A stretch of 64,000 bases of DNA from Rhipidocladum racemiflorum. Its lineage: Eukaryota > Streptophyta > Magnoliopsida > Poales > Poaceae. Under the pieces are notes generated by a model. That model saw nothing but the letters and a program-made list of their open reading frames with translations, searched no databases and had not been told where the DNA came from. Shown here in pieces: positions 22,991-33,448 of this stretch (positions are counted from its first letter, which is position 1; every line of letters starts with the position of its first letter). The stretch spans positions 6,145,001-6,209,000 of the forward strand of contig CM070572.1 in NCBI GenBank assembly GCA_036346355.1, read 5' to 3'. A program made the position numbers and the translations under genes.

Positions 22991-23217
22991 TTCCGGTGTC
23001 CTCGGCTGTGCCACGTCAGCATCTTGTGCGGGTGAACCCTCGGCATTCTTCGTATTTGCATAACGGCATTCGCTGCCTCAGCGGGCGATGCCTTCGATCG
23101 GCTCCATCCGGCTCACCACGTGCACGGCCGCCGGCCGATAAAGGCCCGTGAGTTTGGGGCTTGCGGAGGCCTCGAGGCTTCGCGTCTTTCCCCGGTTTCT
23201 TCCCATCCGCCTGCCGT

Positions 23218-23560
23218 CGCCGCATCTCCTTTGCCCTCTCCTCCTTCCACACAGCGACGCGCCGTCGCCTGCCCGCTCGCCTCAGCGACCACATCGCCCG
23301 CCATTCCTCCTGCTGCTCCGCACCGTGCCCATCGCCACCACATCGCCGCTGATCTCTCCTCCTTCCGCGCCGCGCCGTCGCCTGGTCGCGCGCCTCGGCA
23401 ACCCCGCCGCCTGCCGTTCCTCCTGTTGCTCCGCGCCGCGCCCGTCGCCACCGCATCGCCGCTGACCTCTCCTCCTTCCGCGCCGCACCGTCGCCTGGTC
23501 GCGCACCTCGGCAACCCCGCCGTCTGTCGTCCCTCCTGTTGCTCCACGCCGCACCACCAA
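23218..23560. repeat. GC-rich 113-bp minisatellite, about three copies
   Basis: A block with CGCCGCTGA(T/C)CTCTCCTCC, CGTCGCCTGGTCGCG, CTCGGCAACCCCGCC and GTTCCTCCTGTTGCTCCGCG starts at 23344 and again at 23457, a period of 113 bp. A more diverged copy lies to the left from about 23218. The period is not a multiple of three, so the long overlapping frames here change phase in each copy. That argues against a real protein-coding exon. Confidence 0.75.
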
Positions 23561-24300
23561 ACAAAGAAGGCCTTGCGAGAACCGCCGTCCTCGCTCTGCG
23601 CGTCCATGGTTCTAACCGCTCGAGTGCAGAGACGTCGGCGGCTGAGGCGCCGGCGGGCGCGTCCCCGGCACACCCACCCAATTCTTCTGCTTCCATGGAT
23701 CCTCAAATGAACTATGCCCAGCGCACCCACCCACCACCGTTTCTTTTGTCCCAAGCCTTTGGTTTCTTGTCCTTTTATATCGCAGTTTGTTCCCCTTTTC
23801 CCTTCCGCGTGATTTTGCCTCTGCTGTTGTTGCTTTGGCACCGATTAGTCTCCATCTGCTGGTTGTTCTTCTTGTTCTACCTCTTTGTTATGGCTTCTTA
23901 GGGATAGTCTGATTCCTTTTTATTTCTTTTGATTCTACATCTAATGCATTTAACAGCAATCTCCTTTTTTTGGCTTCGATGCAGGACGGTGTTGCTTGCT
24001 CGGTTAGCGCCAGCTACTCGCTTGCTGTCTATGAAAATTTATTCCTTGTGTATGTGCTGATGTGTAGGTTAGTATGTTTTACGTCTACCTCTACGGTGGT
24101 ATTGGTATGGACAACACGTAGTTGATGCATAATTGGGTTGATGTTGAGGATAGCCAATTAGTGTTAACCTTCGTTTGTTTTCTGGTATCACAGTATAACA
24201 TAATACCGGCTTGATGCTTTGGCTGGACGATTTATGCTACCCTTTCTTTGTTTTATGCTAACACAGGAGTTCTGCCTTAGTCTATGAGGACATTTCGTTT
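23561..24300. other. GC-rich to AT-rich transition upstream of kinase pseudogene
   Basis: This stretch shows no kinase N-lobe. A GCAG|GACGG splice-acceptor-like site lies near 23983, and the GC drop near 23700 is typical of a grass gene start. It could once have been the promoter and first exon of a chimeric transcript that continues into the kinase exons, but no protein evidence supports this. Confidence 0.3.
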
Positions 24301-24308
24301 GTTTTCAG

Positions 24309-26136
24309 ATGTTGGCATCATTCATTGTGATCTAAAACCCGAAAATATCCTCTTAGCTCCCAGGTGAGTTGCCCCTTTGAATATTGGATTTTTCATTGTT
24401 AGGTTTTGGATGCTATTTTTCAAGCAAGCTGTAGTCTGATGGTTGTACAATGAATTTTGCAGTATCACAACAGCTGCAGCAGTGAAAGTAATTGATTTTG
24501 GATCAACATGCGTGGAGGGTAAAACAGTGTACTCATACATCCAGGTTTTTATTTTGGAACTTCTCAGACATTATTTCTTACATTCTTATTTAAGTAATTT
24601 CGGTTAGTTCAAAGTAAGACTTAGATCCTTTCCTTCCATTTTTCTAGAGCTGCTATTATAGGTCTCCAGGTTCTCCTTGGCTATCTATATCCTATAGATC
24701 TAAGGGCAGGTGTTTTATTTCATTCACCATAAGCATTTTTCTCAGTATATTCTGTAATGTTCTGTTATATTTATCGATCAAGTAATGACATTTTTCAATG
24801 AAGTGTTATCGTTCTGACTTTTCAAGTGACTTTCCTGAACCTTAATGGTCGACAGATATACTACTGCGATTGATATTTGGTCATTTGGGTGCATAGTTAC
24901 TGAACTATTTTTAGGATTGCCCTTATTTCCTGGAGCATCTGAATATGATGTGCTTTAATGTATGATAAAGATACTCGGGTAAACCCTTTTACCTATAATT
25001 TTCTCTCCTAGCTCTGCATTTTGCATGCGGTCATGTACATGGCGGCATGCTAAAGCAAATGCCTTTATTGAGTAATGTAGTTAATCTTACATTTTTTAAG
25101 CTCTTTTGTTCAGCTAAGAATTTGACATGCTTGGACTTCGCCGTATGAAAACGCTTGTACTCTTTTACCCTTTCCTCTCTTTGAATTCAACATTTATAGG
25201 GGGCCACCACCAGATGACCTTCTAAGGGAAGCTAAAAACACCAGGAGATTCTTTAAACATGTTGGACATATTTATCCTTGTAGCGAGACACATGATGGCC
25301 TTGTCAGTGCATACAAAATGTTAAGTGAAGAAGAGGTTGAAACGGTAAGTTTTCTTGTGATTTCACTAGAAGAATCCTGAATTTTATTGTATTATCTCAT
25401 GATAATTCAACGCCTTACTTTCTCTACCAAATACAAAGGGAGTCGAAAAAGCCAAAGGTAGGGAAATGGTACTTCTCACAACTAAGGATTGACCAACTCA
25501 TATATACTTATCCTTGGACCAATCCAGAATTGGCAGCTTTGTTTTTTTTTTAATGTTGCTCTTTAGTTTGTGAATAATATATCGGCTCCTTAGCCCCTGT
25601 TTTGGGATAGGCTTAGATCACTATTATGTGCACTCTTTGTTACTTTCAATGTGGTCCCTGTAATTATATTGTTCCAATTTCACCATATTTATGTTTTTTT
25701 TTTGGAACATGATGTGGGTGTCGTCTTGAGTTATGTACTTACACATTTTGTTGAAAGCATTATCTTCTGCCCTTACGTCATGAAGGAAAACCTATTTTAG
25801 TAGGGCCTTATCATACTGTTTTCTCTAAAAAAATGACGGATAAACTGGATGTCACTTGGCAAAGGGTTAATGCTAATTAATATAGAGTACAGACTATCGT
25901 TGAAGTATTTGCTTGAATTTGGCTGCATGCTTTGTAATAAAGCATACTTATTAATTATTATAGAACGGCTCTCTTGAATATGCAAAATAGAGCTCTTAGA
26001 ATAAAGCTTGCAAGTTTGATATTATGTTCTCAGGTCTTGCATTTTTATTGAGTCGAACAAGCGAGATCACACGGTATTAGTTGATTTCTTGAGGGGCTTC
26101 TTGAGTTTGATCCAAATAAGCGATGGTCACCATTGC
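24309..26136 (+). pseudogene. DYRK-type protein kinase pseudogene (C-lobe exons only)
   Basis: Six blocks with good splice borders encode the catalytic half of a plant DYRK-family Ser/Thr-Tyr kinase. 24309-24363 has IIHCDLKPENILL (catalytic loop); 24463-24544 has VKVIDFGSTC (the DFG motif) and VYSYIQ. From 24648, CYYRSP is followed by a 2-base loss. 24856-24978 has YTTAIDIWSFGCIVTELFLG and an in-frame TAA. 25200-25344 has PPPDDLLREAKNTRRFFKHV; about 26060-26136 has VDFLRGFLEFDPNKRWSPL. The N-lobe with the ATP-binding loop is missing upstream. Retained introns mean it arose by DNA duplication, not retrocopying. Confidence 0.8.
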
Positions 26137-27304
26137 GGTATGTGCTAATGCTAAGCTGATGCATTACTACGATTATCTTGCCTTCTCATTATTGCAAAGC
26201 TTTAGATACAACTATACATTCTCATATTTGAGTCTATGTTATGGTTAATATGCAAGTGCAAGATCTTGTCACTGATCGAGCATCCACTTTGCCTAGAAAG
26301 AAACTAACAGTGGGAAAAAGACAAAGTAAATCGTTTTATGCGTAAGACAACCATTCCTCGGGAGTACTTCCTTATGTCAAATTGTGTTACCCTTCCTATC
26401 AAGATGAAAACTGCATCAGAAAAGTGATTCCATGTTTAGCTTCCTTACGTTCTTGTTTTCCTCAGGTTGTGAAGTGGTGATGATGTGAGCAAAAAATGAA
26501 GATAATAGTCAAATTTAGTGTCCTTTTGTCTGTTGAAGATAGATTATGTTATGGACTGTCTTTGCCACCAGATTTCTTCTCTCATGGCCATTCATTGAGT
26601 AATTTTTCCTTGCAGTCAGGATATATATCTAAAGAAACTTCTTCCAGATTCAGCTCCTTGATAACCTGATACTCTGGATGCTCTTTTTGATGGTGATGAT
26701 TCCTTTCAGCCCATTTTCAAGTAACATTAGAATTTAGGTTTAGCATGTTTTACTCTACTTTTGGAAATTTTTTGGTTTATGGGTTTGAGGTAAACATCGT
26801 TTCTACTAAAAGTTAGATGCCTCTAGCCATCTAGCGTTTTAGCTACTCAGCATGGTGATGCTGAAGCTCTAGATTCATGTTTTTGGGTGGGCAGTGCTTA
26901 TCATTATCTATACTACTCCTGGCATCATTTTTGTGTTTTATTCTACCTACAGTTGGATATGTAGATTGTTGGGCCGATTCCTCATTGCCTGGCTATCTGT
27001 GTTGCATAGGAACAGTGATTCTTTGACCATTTTGTTCCCTGTTTTCTTCACAAATTCCTCTATTTTATCTTCGGCAGATGACTACTCTCATAACCAGATG
27101 ACTACTTCTCATAACCGGCGCAGCGTAGCGCGCATATCTACCTAGTGGAGATTAGGCTGGAAGATTCTTGTAAACAGCAGGAGAAAGAAAGAAGAGTAAA
27201 TTTCATCGTGGGTGATCAAAATTATCTGGATGGTTCACCTAAGTCACTGAACTGAGAAATTTACACCGTGGATCTTAATTTAGTGGGTCACCGCAGGTCA
27301 CTTC
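26137..27304. other. Non-coding flank of the kinase pseudogene
   Basis: Downstream sequence may hold further degraded exon or 3' untranslated pieces of the kinase gene (for example around 26616-26720). Nothing could be assigned firmly. Confidence 0.4.
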
Positions 27305-27555
27305 TGTTGCAAAACGATGGCTACCATCGTAGATCAAATTCAATATACTGATTAAATAGCTAAAACAATTACGAATAACACATAAGATATAAGGAGACAA
27401 CACTCTTTTCTCTTTATTAAATTAATTTTCTTGTACAATGGGATACCATATTTATAGTGAAAACCCATAGAAGATAGACTTAGATTCGTCCATATAGAGA
27501 TAAAATCCAATCACATCTCAACAACAAACACTATGAGTCTTTCTATATCTCAACA
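27305..27555 (-). mobile_element. Copia 3' LTR with polypurine tract
   Basis: On the minus strand the segment begins TGTTGAGATATAG and ends CGTTTTGCAACA, with TGTTG/CAACA ends. Directly before it the minus strand reads GAGGGGGAG, a polypurine tract used to start plus-strand DNA synthesis. The RNase H end of the pol gene lies just upstream. The 5' LTR was not found. The left end is chosen from the TG dinucleotide. Confidence 0.65.
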
Positions 27556-27559
27556 CTCC

Positions 27560-28609
27560 CCCTCAGGCTAATACCGCATAATGTGTATGTGCCATAAAAA
27601 CTACTCCCAAAAGTCCAATGAAAAAGAGATGAAGAAAATAGTACATTGCATCTGCATATTATATTACACTTATTGACTCATTAAAAACCTTCATTTGAGA
27701 AAACTTCTGGAAAACTCACCAAGTGAAAAGGAGTGCAATTTATAATCTTTTGGATTAAAATAGTATCTTCAGGATCATACTAGGGTCATAGTTCAGGAAT
27801 TTACTCCCCCTGAACTCTGCAAATCTCTAAATCGTCCCATCCAATGCCACGAATACATCTTTGGCAACTAAGTGTTGTCAAATATTTAGTGAATAAATCT
27901 TCTAGATTTTCACATGACTTAGTTTGCAGATCTTTACCACATCGTTCTTTTGGAGTTCGTGAAGATTGAAAAGTTTAGGGGCAATATGCTTGTGATATTG
28001 CTCTTTGCATTACCTAATTGCATTTGTGTAACACAAGCAGCATTATGTTCATAGATAATTATGGGGTATCAACGGTGTTAATGTCGTATGACCTCTAGAT
28101 ATAGCTAATCACACATCTTGCCAAACACACTCACGTGAGGATTTATATAATGCTATAATCTCTGAGTGGTTGGTAGAGATAGCTACCAATGTCTTCTTAA
28201 AAGACCACAAAAAAATATCTATACAACTGCAAAGAAACATAAACCCAGTCTGAGATTTGGTGCTGTGGGGATCAAACAAATAGCCAGTATCTATATATCA
28301 CACCATGGACAGGTTTTGGCCCTTTCGGTAAAATAAGCCAAGATCTTGAGTGCCTTGGAGGTATTTGAGTAAAGTCTTAACAACATCCCAATGCATTCTC
28401 GCTAGAGCAGCACAGTGTCTAGCTAGCAAATTTACTGTGAATGCAATATCAAGCCTTGTGCAATTCGTGAGATATATAAGTGCTCCAATGGAGCTTAAAT
28501 ATGGGACTTCAGGTCTTAAGACTTTCTCATTTTTCATCATTGGTTTGAAAGGGTCTGTTGCTGCAAAAAACTTGATGACGGGTTGATCGCAGTCAACACG
28601 CGCAAACAC
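27560..28609 (-). pseudogene. Copia reverse transcriptase end and RNase H remnant
   Basis: The open part, 28298-28609, reads VPYLSSIGALIYLTNCTRLD, IAFTVNLLARH and LLKYLQGTQDLGLFY. This is the conserved end of copia reverse transcriptase. Continuing to 27560, a heavily mutated RNase H is visible (GYLFDPHSTKSQTGF, SFKKTLVAIST) with many stops. The rest of gag-pol is missing to the right, where unrelated sequence starts at about 28612. Confidence 0.8.
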
Positions 28610-28611
28610 AG

Positions 28612-29596
28612 GGTTAATTTTGGGTGCGAGCGTGCCAGCTAATTTGATCCTGCAATCGGTAAGAAGGTAATATGTAAATCAATCGGCTATTAAGCCAATC
28701 CAGTCTGATTGGCATGTTCAAGCTGATTTAGACAAAAGTAACCGATAGATCTAATCAACTTGATTGAGTTGATTAAACAGGGTAAAGGTTGTTCTTTCCC
28801 GAAGAAGGCGATGCGCAACAAAATCAAAGAAAAAGCAAACCTAATTTGGTGTAAGTCGATAGAATCAACAATTGGCGATGCACAACTTTATTGATTGAGC
28901 GAATTATAGAAGAAAGATTACAATGCTAAAAACTACTCCTAATCGATGGTAAAGTAAAAGTAGAAAATGTTTAGTGTGTTGGTCCTTGTTGTTTTTTCAA
29001 TGTTGCCCATCATCTCTTTATATAGCTTCTGATCCGATCATGTCTTCTTTTGTCTCCTTGGATTGTCCGTATCGACTTCAACTTATTTGCGATGTTTCCT
29101 TCCAAGATCAATATCGGCTATAAACCGATAGACACGTGTCAGCTTATGATTCTCAAATTCTGATATATTCCTTATAAATAATCATACTAAACTGATTCTA
29201 ACTAAATTGGCTACATGCCAAATTCTTGTGTCAACATATGCCCCCATTTTTGGGAGATTACATGAATCTCGCAAAAATCATTGATATCAGCTTAAACACA
29301 AAATATCAACCGTATTCATTAAAATTAACCATCCAACTTCCCGCCGCTTTTCACGTCGCTCAAGATGATTTTCCCACGTAATGCACGATCTTGGGTATTA
29401 ACTACGGTAGAAGTTTAGAGAAATTACCGCCAATGCCATCCGTTTTACCCTTCTATAAATATGGGCTTTACCCATCCATCATTTTCACGCTTTCTTGCTC
29501 TCAATCTCCATTCTATCGGTTGTCAAATCGTCCTCAGCTCCCATCGGCTTTCTATCTCTCTTGGTCTTCCACCTCAGTTGACTTAACTAAACTAAA
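28612..29596. other. Non-coding flank of the mobile-domain remnant
   Basis: AT-rich sequence with several ATCGGCTAT/ACCGATAG words. No gene is supported. It may be the 5' end of the transposable element that carried the plant-mobile-domain gene. Confidence 0.35.
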
Positions 29597-30440
29597 TGGA
29601 TCCTCATCAGGTTTTTTTCCCGTTCCTAACTATGACAATCAATTTTACTTAGGTCCGATAGTAGTATCAACCCATCGGCTATAATATATCAAGAACTCCC
29701 TAGGCTTCCTCTAAACGCCCCAGGGTTTAACTTAGATGGGTGGAGTAAGAACTTTATGGCTTAGGCGGCTGCGCTAGCTGGGTAGCGCAGTTGGTACATT
29801 CGGGTATCAGCCCAAAAACTTTTAGTTTGGGAACAGATAAGAATAGCAGAGTGCCTCCCACTTTCCTTGGCTAACTCCTCCCCTAACGAACCCTTGAGAG
29901 CCATGTCCTGCTACTTTGGTCCGACAACTTTAATGCCTTCCTTTTTAGAACTAGACCTATCGGCCCCATCCTACTAGATGTTACCCAACTTTACTGTCTT
30001 AAGCCCAACGATGAACAGCTATCGGCTTTTAGTGCAAAACCCCAGTATAAACTTGTACCGACTAAAGGTGAGGGTTGGGGTAGATACTTAGAAAATAACG
30101 TAGGAGTCAGTCCCATGTCCGATAAAGAACACGTAAAATGTGGCTCGACCCGATTCCTTTTTTGCGGCACGTCACTCAGCCTAACCTAAACCTACCAAAC
30201 TATAGCCGAACACCTCATAGGGGGACATCGGCTTGCATTGGGTAAATTGTTCTTAGGGGCAGTTTACCAAATGATGCATGAGATATGATGTCAGCTTTAT
30301 ACAGCCATGGGATCTTTCACAGTACGAAACATAGATGGACCTTTATGGTTCATCCAAGTTTTTCTTTGCTGTATTTTTAACCAATCTCTCAACATTGACT
30401 TATCCGATATGACCCCATTCCCTTGCGAGGAGACTCCTGA
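29597..30440 (+). pseudogene. Plant mobile domain (PMD-like) protein remnant
   Basis: Scattered blocks fit the plant mobile domain (aminotransferase-like, transposon-derived) family. From 29597 there is DPHQVFFPVPNYDNQFYLGP. Near 30240 there is LGKLFLGAVYQMMHE, and near 30330 DGPLWFIQVFL followed by LNIDLSDMTPFP. GGPLWFLQ-like sequence is a hallmark of these proteins. Many stops and frame changes are present. It probably belongs to a transposable element; no function is expected today. The call rests on short blocks and is moderate. Confidence 0.5.
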
Positions 30441-31689
30441 AGACCAACAGAATTTATTTAAATAATTATATTAAGCATATTTTGATCCTTCTCTTTAAAT
30501 TTGAATTTAAATTTTAGAGATTGGTCACAAACAGAATATTTTTGTACATTTAAATAATACGTGATTAAACAAGAATTTAGAAACTTGTTTCACCTAAATT
30601 GGAACTATGGATTAAAAGTTATGGCTAATTAAATTTCTAGGTTTTAAACTATATCGAAAAAGGGAAAGTGTGTTTTCAGTCAATGAATACGGCTTTCTGT
30701 TTTTGGCATGTGACCTAATCGTGCACAGTACAGACCACTAGGGCCCTTTAGTCAGTGGTTTGGCTGTGGCCTGATGTAACACCCCAATTTTTTGCTTTTC
30801 ATGAATTTAAATGAAATTTTGCACTTAGGTAATTTTTTAGAATTTTCTGGAATTTATTTGGATTTAATTTGAATTTATTCCCTTTTGAAATAATTAAAGA
30901 ATTAAAAATTGTAAATAAAATTTTGTTTGAAATATTTTATTTTAGTCCAAAATGTCTTAAAGTATTTTCTAGAATTTTTCTGGAATTTTTCTGAGTATTT
31001 TGCTATTTTTCTCGATTTATTTGAATTTCTAGGAATTAATTTAATTATTAAATCGCTGGGAAATCCGAGTGGGTTACCCCGAGTCAGACCCGAGTCCGAC
31101 CCGAGCCAACCGCGCCACGCGGTTCGGTCCAACCGCGTCGCGCCTGAGCCCTAGCCTCGCGACCGTTGGATCTTGATCCAATGGCCAGCGTTGCGTCACG
31201 TCACCCCAGTCCGAGTTCCTTTCGGACTCCGCCACCGCGGCCGAGTGGATCTCGGTTTCCGAGGATTTCAAGGAAGCCGAGGCCCCTATTTAAAGCGCCG
31301 CCGCCGCCATCGTGTTCCCCGTTCCCGTGCGCACCCGTAGCCCTAGCTCACCGAGATCAAGCCGTCGTGGTCGCACCGCAATCGCTCGTCGTAGTTGGAT
31401 TAGGGTTTCGCCGCGGTTTGTGCCAGTTTCCACCGCCGTCCGCCGTTCCCCGCCGTCCCCGAGCCTAGATCCGTGACCCCCGCGTCAAGGCGAACCCGTG
31501 CGTACCACTCACCTCGTCGGAGGAGCCCCGAAACACCGCGGGCTTGGTCATCGTCTTCGTCTCCGGCGCCATCTGCTTCGCCGCGCCATCGCCGGAGCCC
31601 CGAAGCTTCTCCACCGTTGGATCTTCATCGCACGGCCAGGATTCGCCCACTCACCCGCGGGTAAGCCTCACGTATTACACTTTAGATCT

Positions 31690-32040
31690 AATCTCAGCCG
31701 TTGGATCTAGATCCAACGCCCTAGATCGTGCCATGTAGCCCATAACCGCACCGTGCTAGGAGTAATCTCAGCCGTTAGATCTAGATCGTACGGTTCGGGT
31801 TAGCCGCGTTGTAGCGTTAGATGTAATCTCGGCCGTTCGATCGAAATCGAACGGCGTAGATTGAGCCACGTGTTGCCACCCGGGTCATGCCACGCCACCC
31901 CACGGTGAGGCAAAACCCGATCGAATCTGGACCGTCCGATCCAAATCGAACGGCCCAGATTAGCCGCGTTGCACCGCAACGTGCAGCATTGGATCCAATC
32001 TGGACCGTTGATTTTCAAATCAACGGCCCAGATCGTGCCA
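31690..32040. repeat. Array of five related palindromes in element A
   Basis: Five blocks at about 31698, 31770, 31834, 31939 and 32006 share the plan AATCT(C/G)(A/G)GCCGTT-GATC, then its reverse complement, then AGAT. The first is CCGTTGGATCTAGATCCAACG. Spacings are about 64 to 105 bp. Each can fold into a hairpin of 8 to 12 base pairs. Two looser copies lie near 31161 and 31613. The plan is kept while the arm bases change together. Confidence 0.7.
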
Positions 32041-32089
32041 CGTGCGCGGGAGCTGGACCATCACGGTCCACGCGGGTCAGCCGAGGTCG

Positions 32090-32430
32090 CCGCTGACGTC
32101 ATGCGTGACGTCAGCGTGGGGCCCGCGTGTCAGCGGCTGGCCCAACGGCTCCATGACGTCACGCTGATGTCACGGTGGGGCCCGCGTGTCGATGCGGTGG
32201 CCGAGGCGCGGCGTGACGCCGGGCCACGACGTCACCCGAGGGGTCCCACATGTCAGTGAGACACGTGCCCGTGGGCCGGGTCCACGGTGAGCCGGACCCG
32301 AACCGTGGACCTAGTCCATGAACCCGCTGACGTCATGCTGACGCAATAATTCGATTTTTCAATAAAAAAAATAATTCGGTGGAAAATCAAATCCCGTGCT
32401 GACATCATGCTGACGTCATAAATCCGGATT
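32090..32430. promoter_or_regulatory. Cluster of TGACGTCA-like sites in element A
   Basis: GACGTCA-type cores occur at least six times: near 32094, 32103, 32153, 32227, 32328 and 32410, several as full TGACGTCA palindromes. TGACGTCA is the classic binding site of plant bZIP (TGA/CRE-type) proteins. Whether they are functional is unknown. They lie just downstream of the palindrome array in an LTR, where promoter elements would be expected. Confidence 0.5.
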
Positions 32431-33448
32431 TTTCAATAGAAAAATAAATGAATTAATTCGGTTTATTGATTTATTTGAATTTTCAAACTTCAAACGCTTA
32501 TAACTTTTGCGTTTTAACTCCGATTTGAACGATTCCAATTTCTAAATTTTTATAAAATTGAGATCTACTTGAATATAATTTTAATTAATTTTTGAATATG
32601 AAATTTTCTCTGTTTTTATTTAATTAGTAGATTCTTTAAACTTTAAACGATTATAACTTTTGCATTTTAACTCCGTTTTGGGCGATTCAAATTTCTAAAA
32701 ATTTGTAAAATTATGCTCTTCCTGTTTATGGACTTTACTTGAATTTTTGAGCAATGTGTATGTACTGTTCTATTTATTTATTGCTATTTGCACGCGTTAC
32801 GAGTAGACGTTGAAGTACCCGAGGGCTTCGAAGGTGAAGTGTTGACCCAGGAGCCAGCTCAAGACCAAGATCAAGTATTTTTCGAAGGCAAGTTATGCTT
32901 TGACCATATTGATCCCATTTTTGAAATTTATTTGGTTTAAATTATTGCATGCTAATTTAATTAGAACTTGTTTAAATTATTTCTGGGAATTAGATAAATG
33001 CCAAATTGGAGTATGACACCTTGACTATCTAATTATGTGCCATGAACCCTTGCCACCCTAGTTGTGGAATTTATATAGTTGGACATTATTAAATTGCCAA
33101 CATTAGGTATTTAGACCGTTGTAGTATATTGCTTAGACCTGCTACGTGCACATGACATGATTTTGGACAATCAAATGTTAATATTGATTTAATGAGATAT
33201 TGAACCTATTTTGGAGAAGTATCACGTGTTGTGATTGTTGATGGCACGTGGTGCATGGTAATCAACTGGGTTTGGTAAATAGATTTAGACCAGGGCAAGT
33301 GGCAAGAATGATATGGTGGGCCATGAGTGGCACCGAGGATGTCATTTTGGTTCTTCAGGTAGTCTTGCCCTGGTCACCCTAAGGACTTAACCTTGCAAGC
33401 CTTTGATCTGAGTCAAACGTGCAACCACATATCCGCAATGGGACAGAC

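Noticed and set aside
23016..23901. Frames of up to 242 codons on both strands
   Set aside because: They overlap a 113-bp GC-rich minisatellite with a period that breaks any one frame. No protein motif was recognised.
29770..29815. GCTAGCTGGGTAGCGCAGTT, resembling a tRNA A-box
   Set aside because: No B-box, acceptor stem or anticodon arm follows. It lies inside the mobile-domain remnant.
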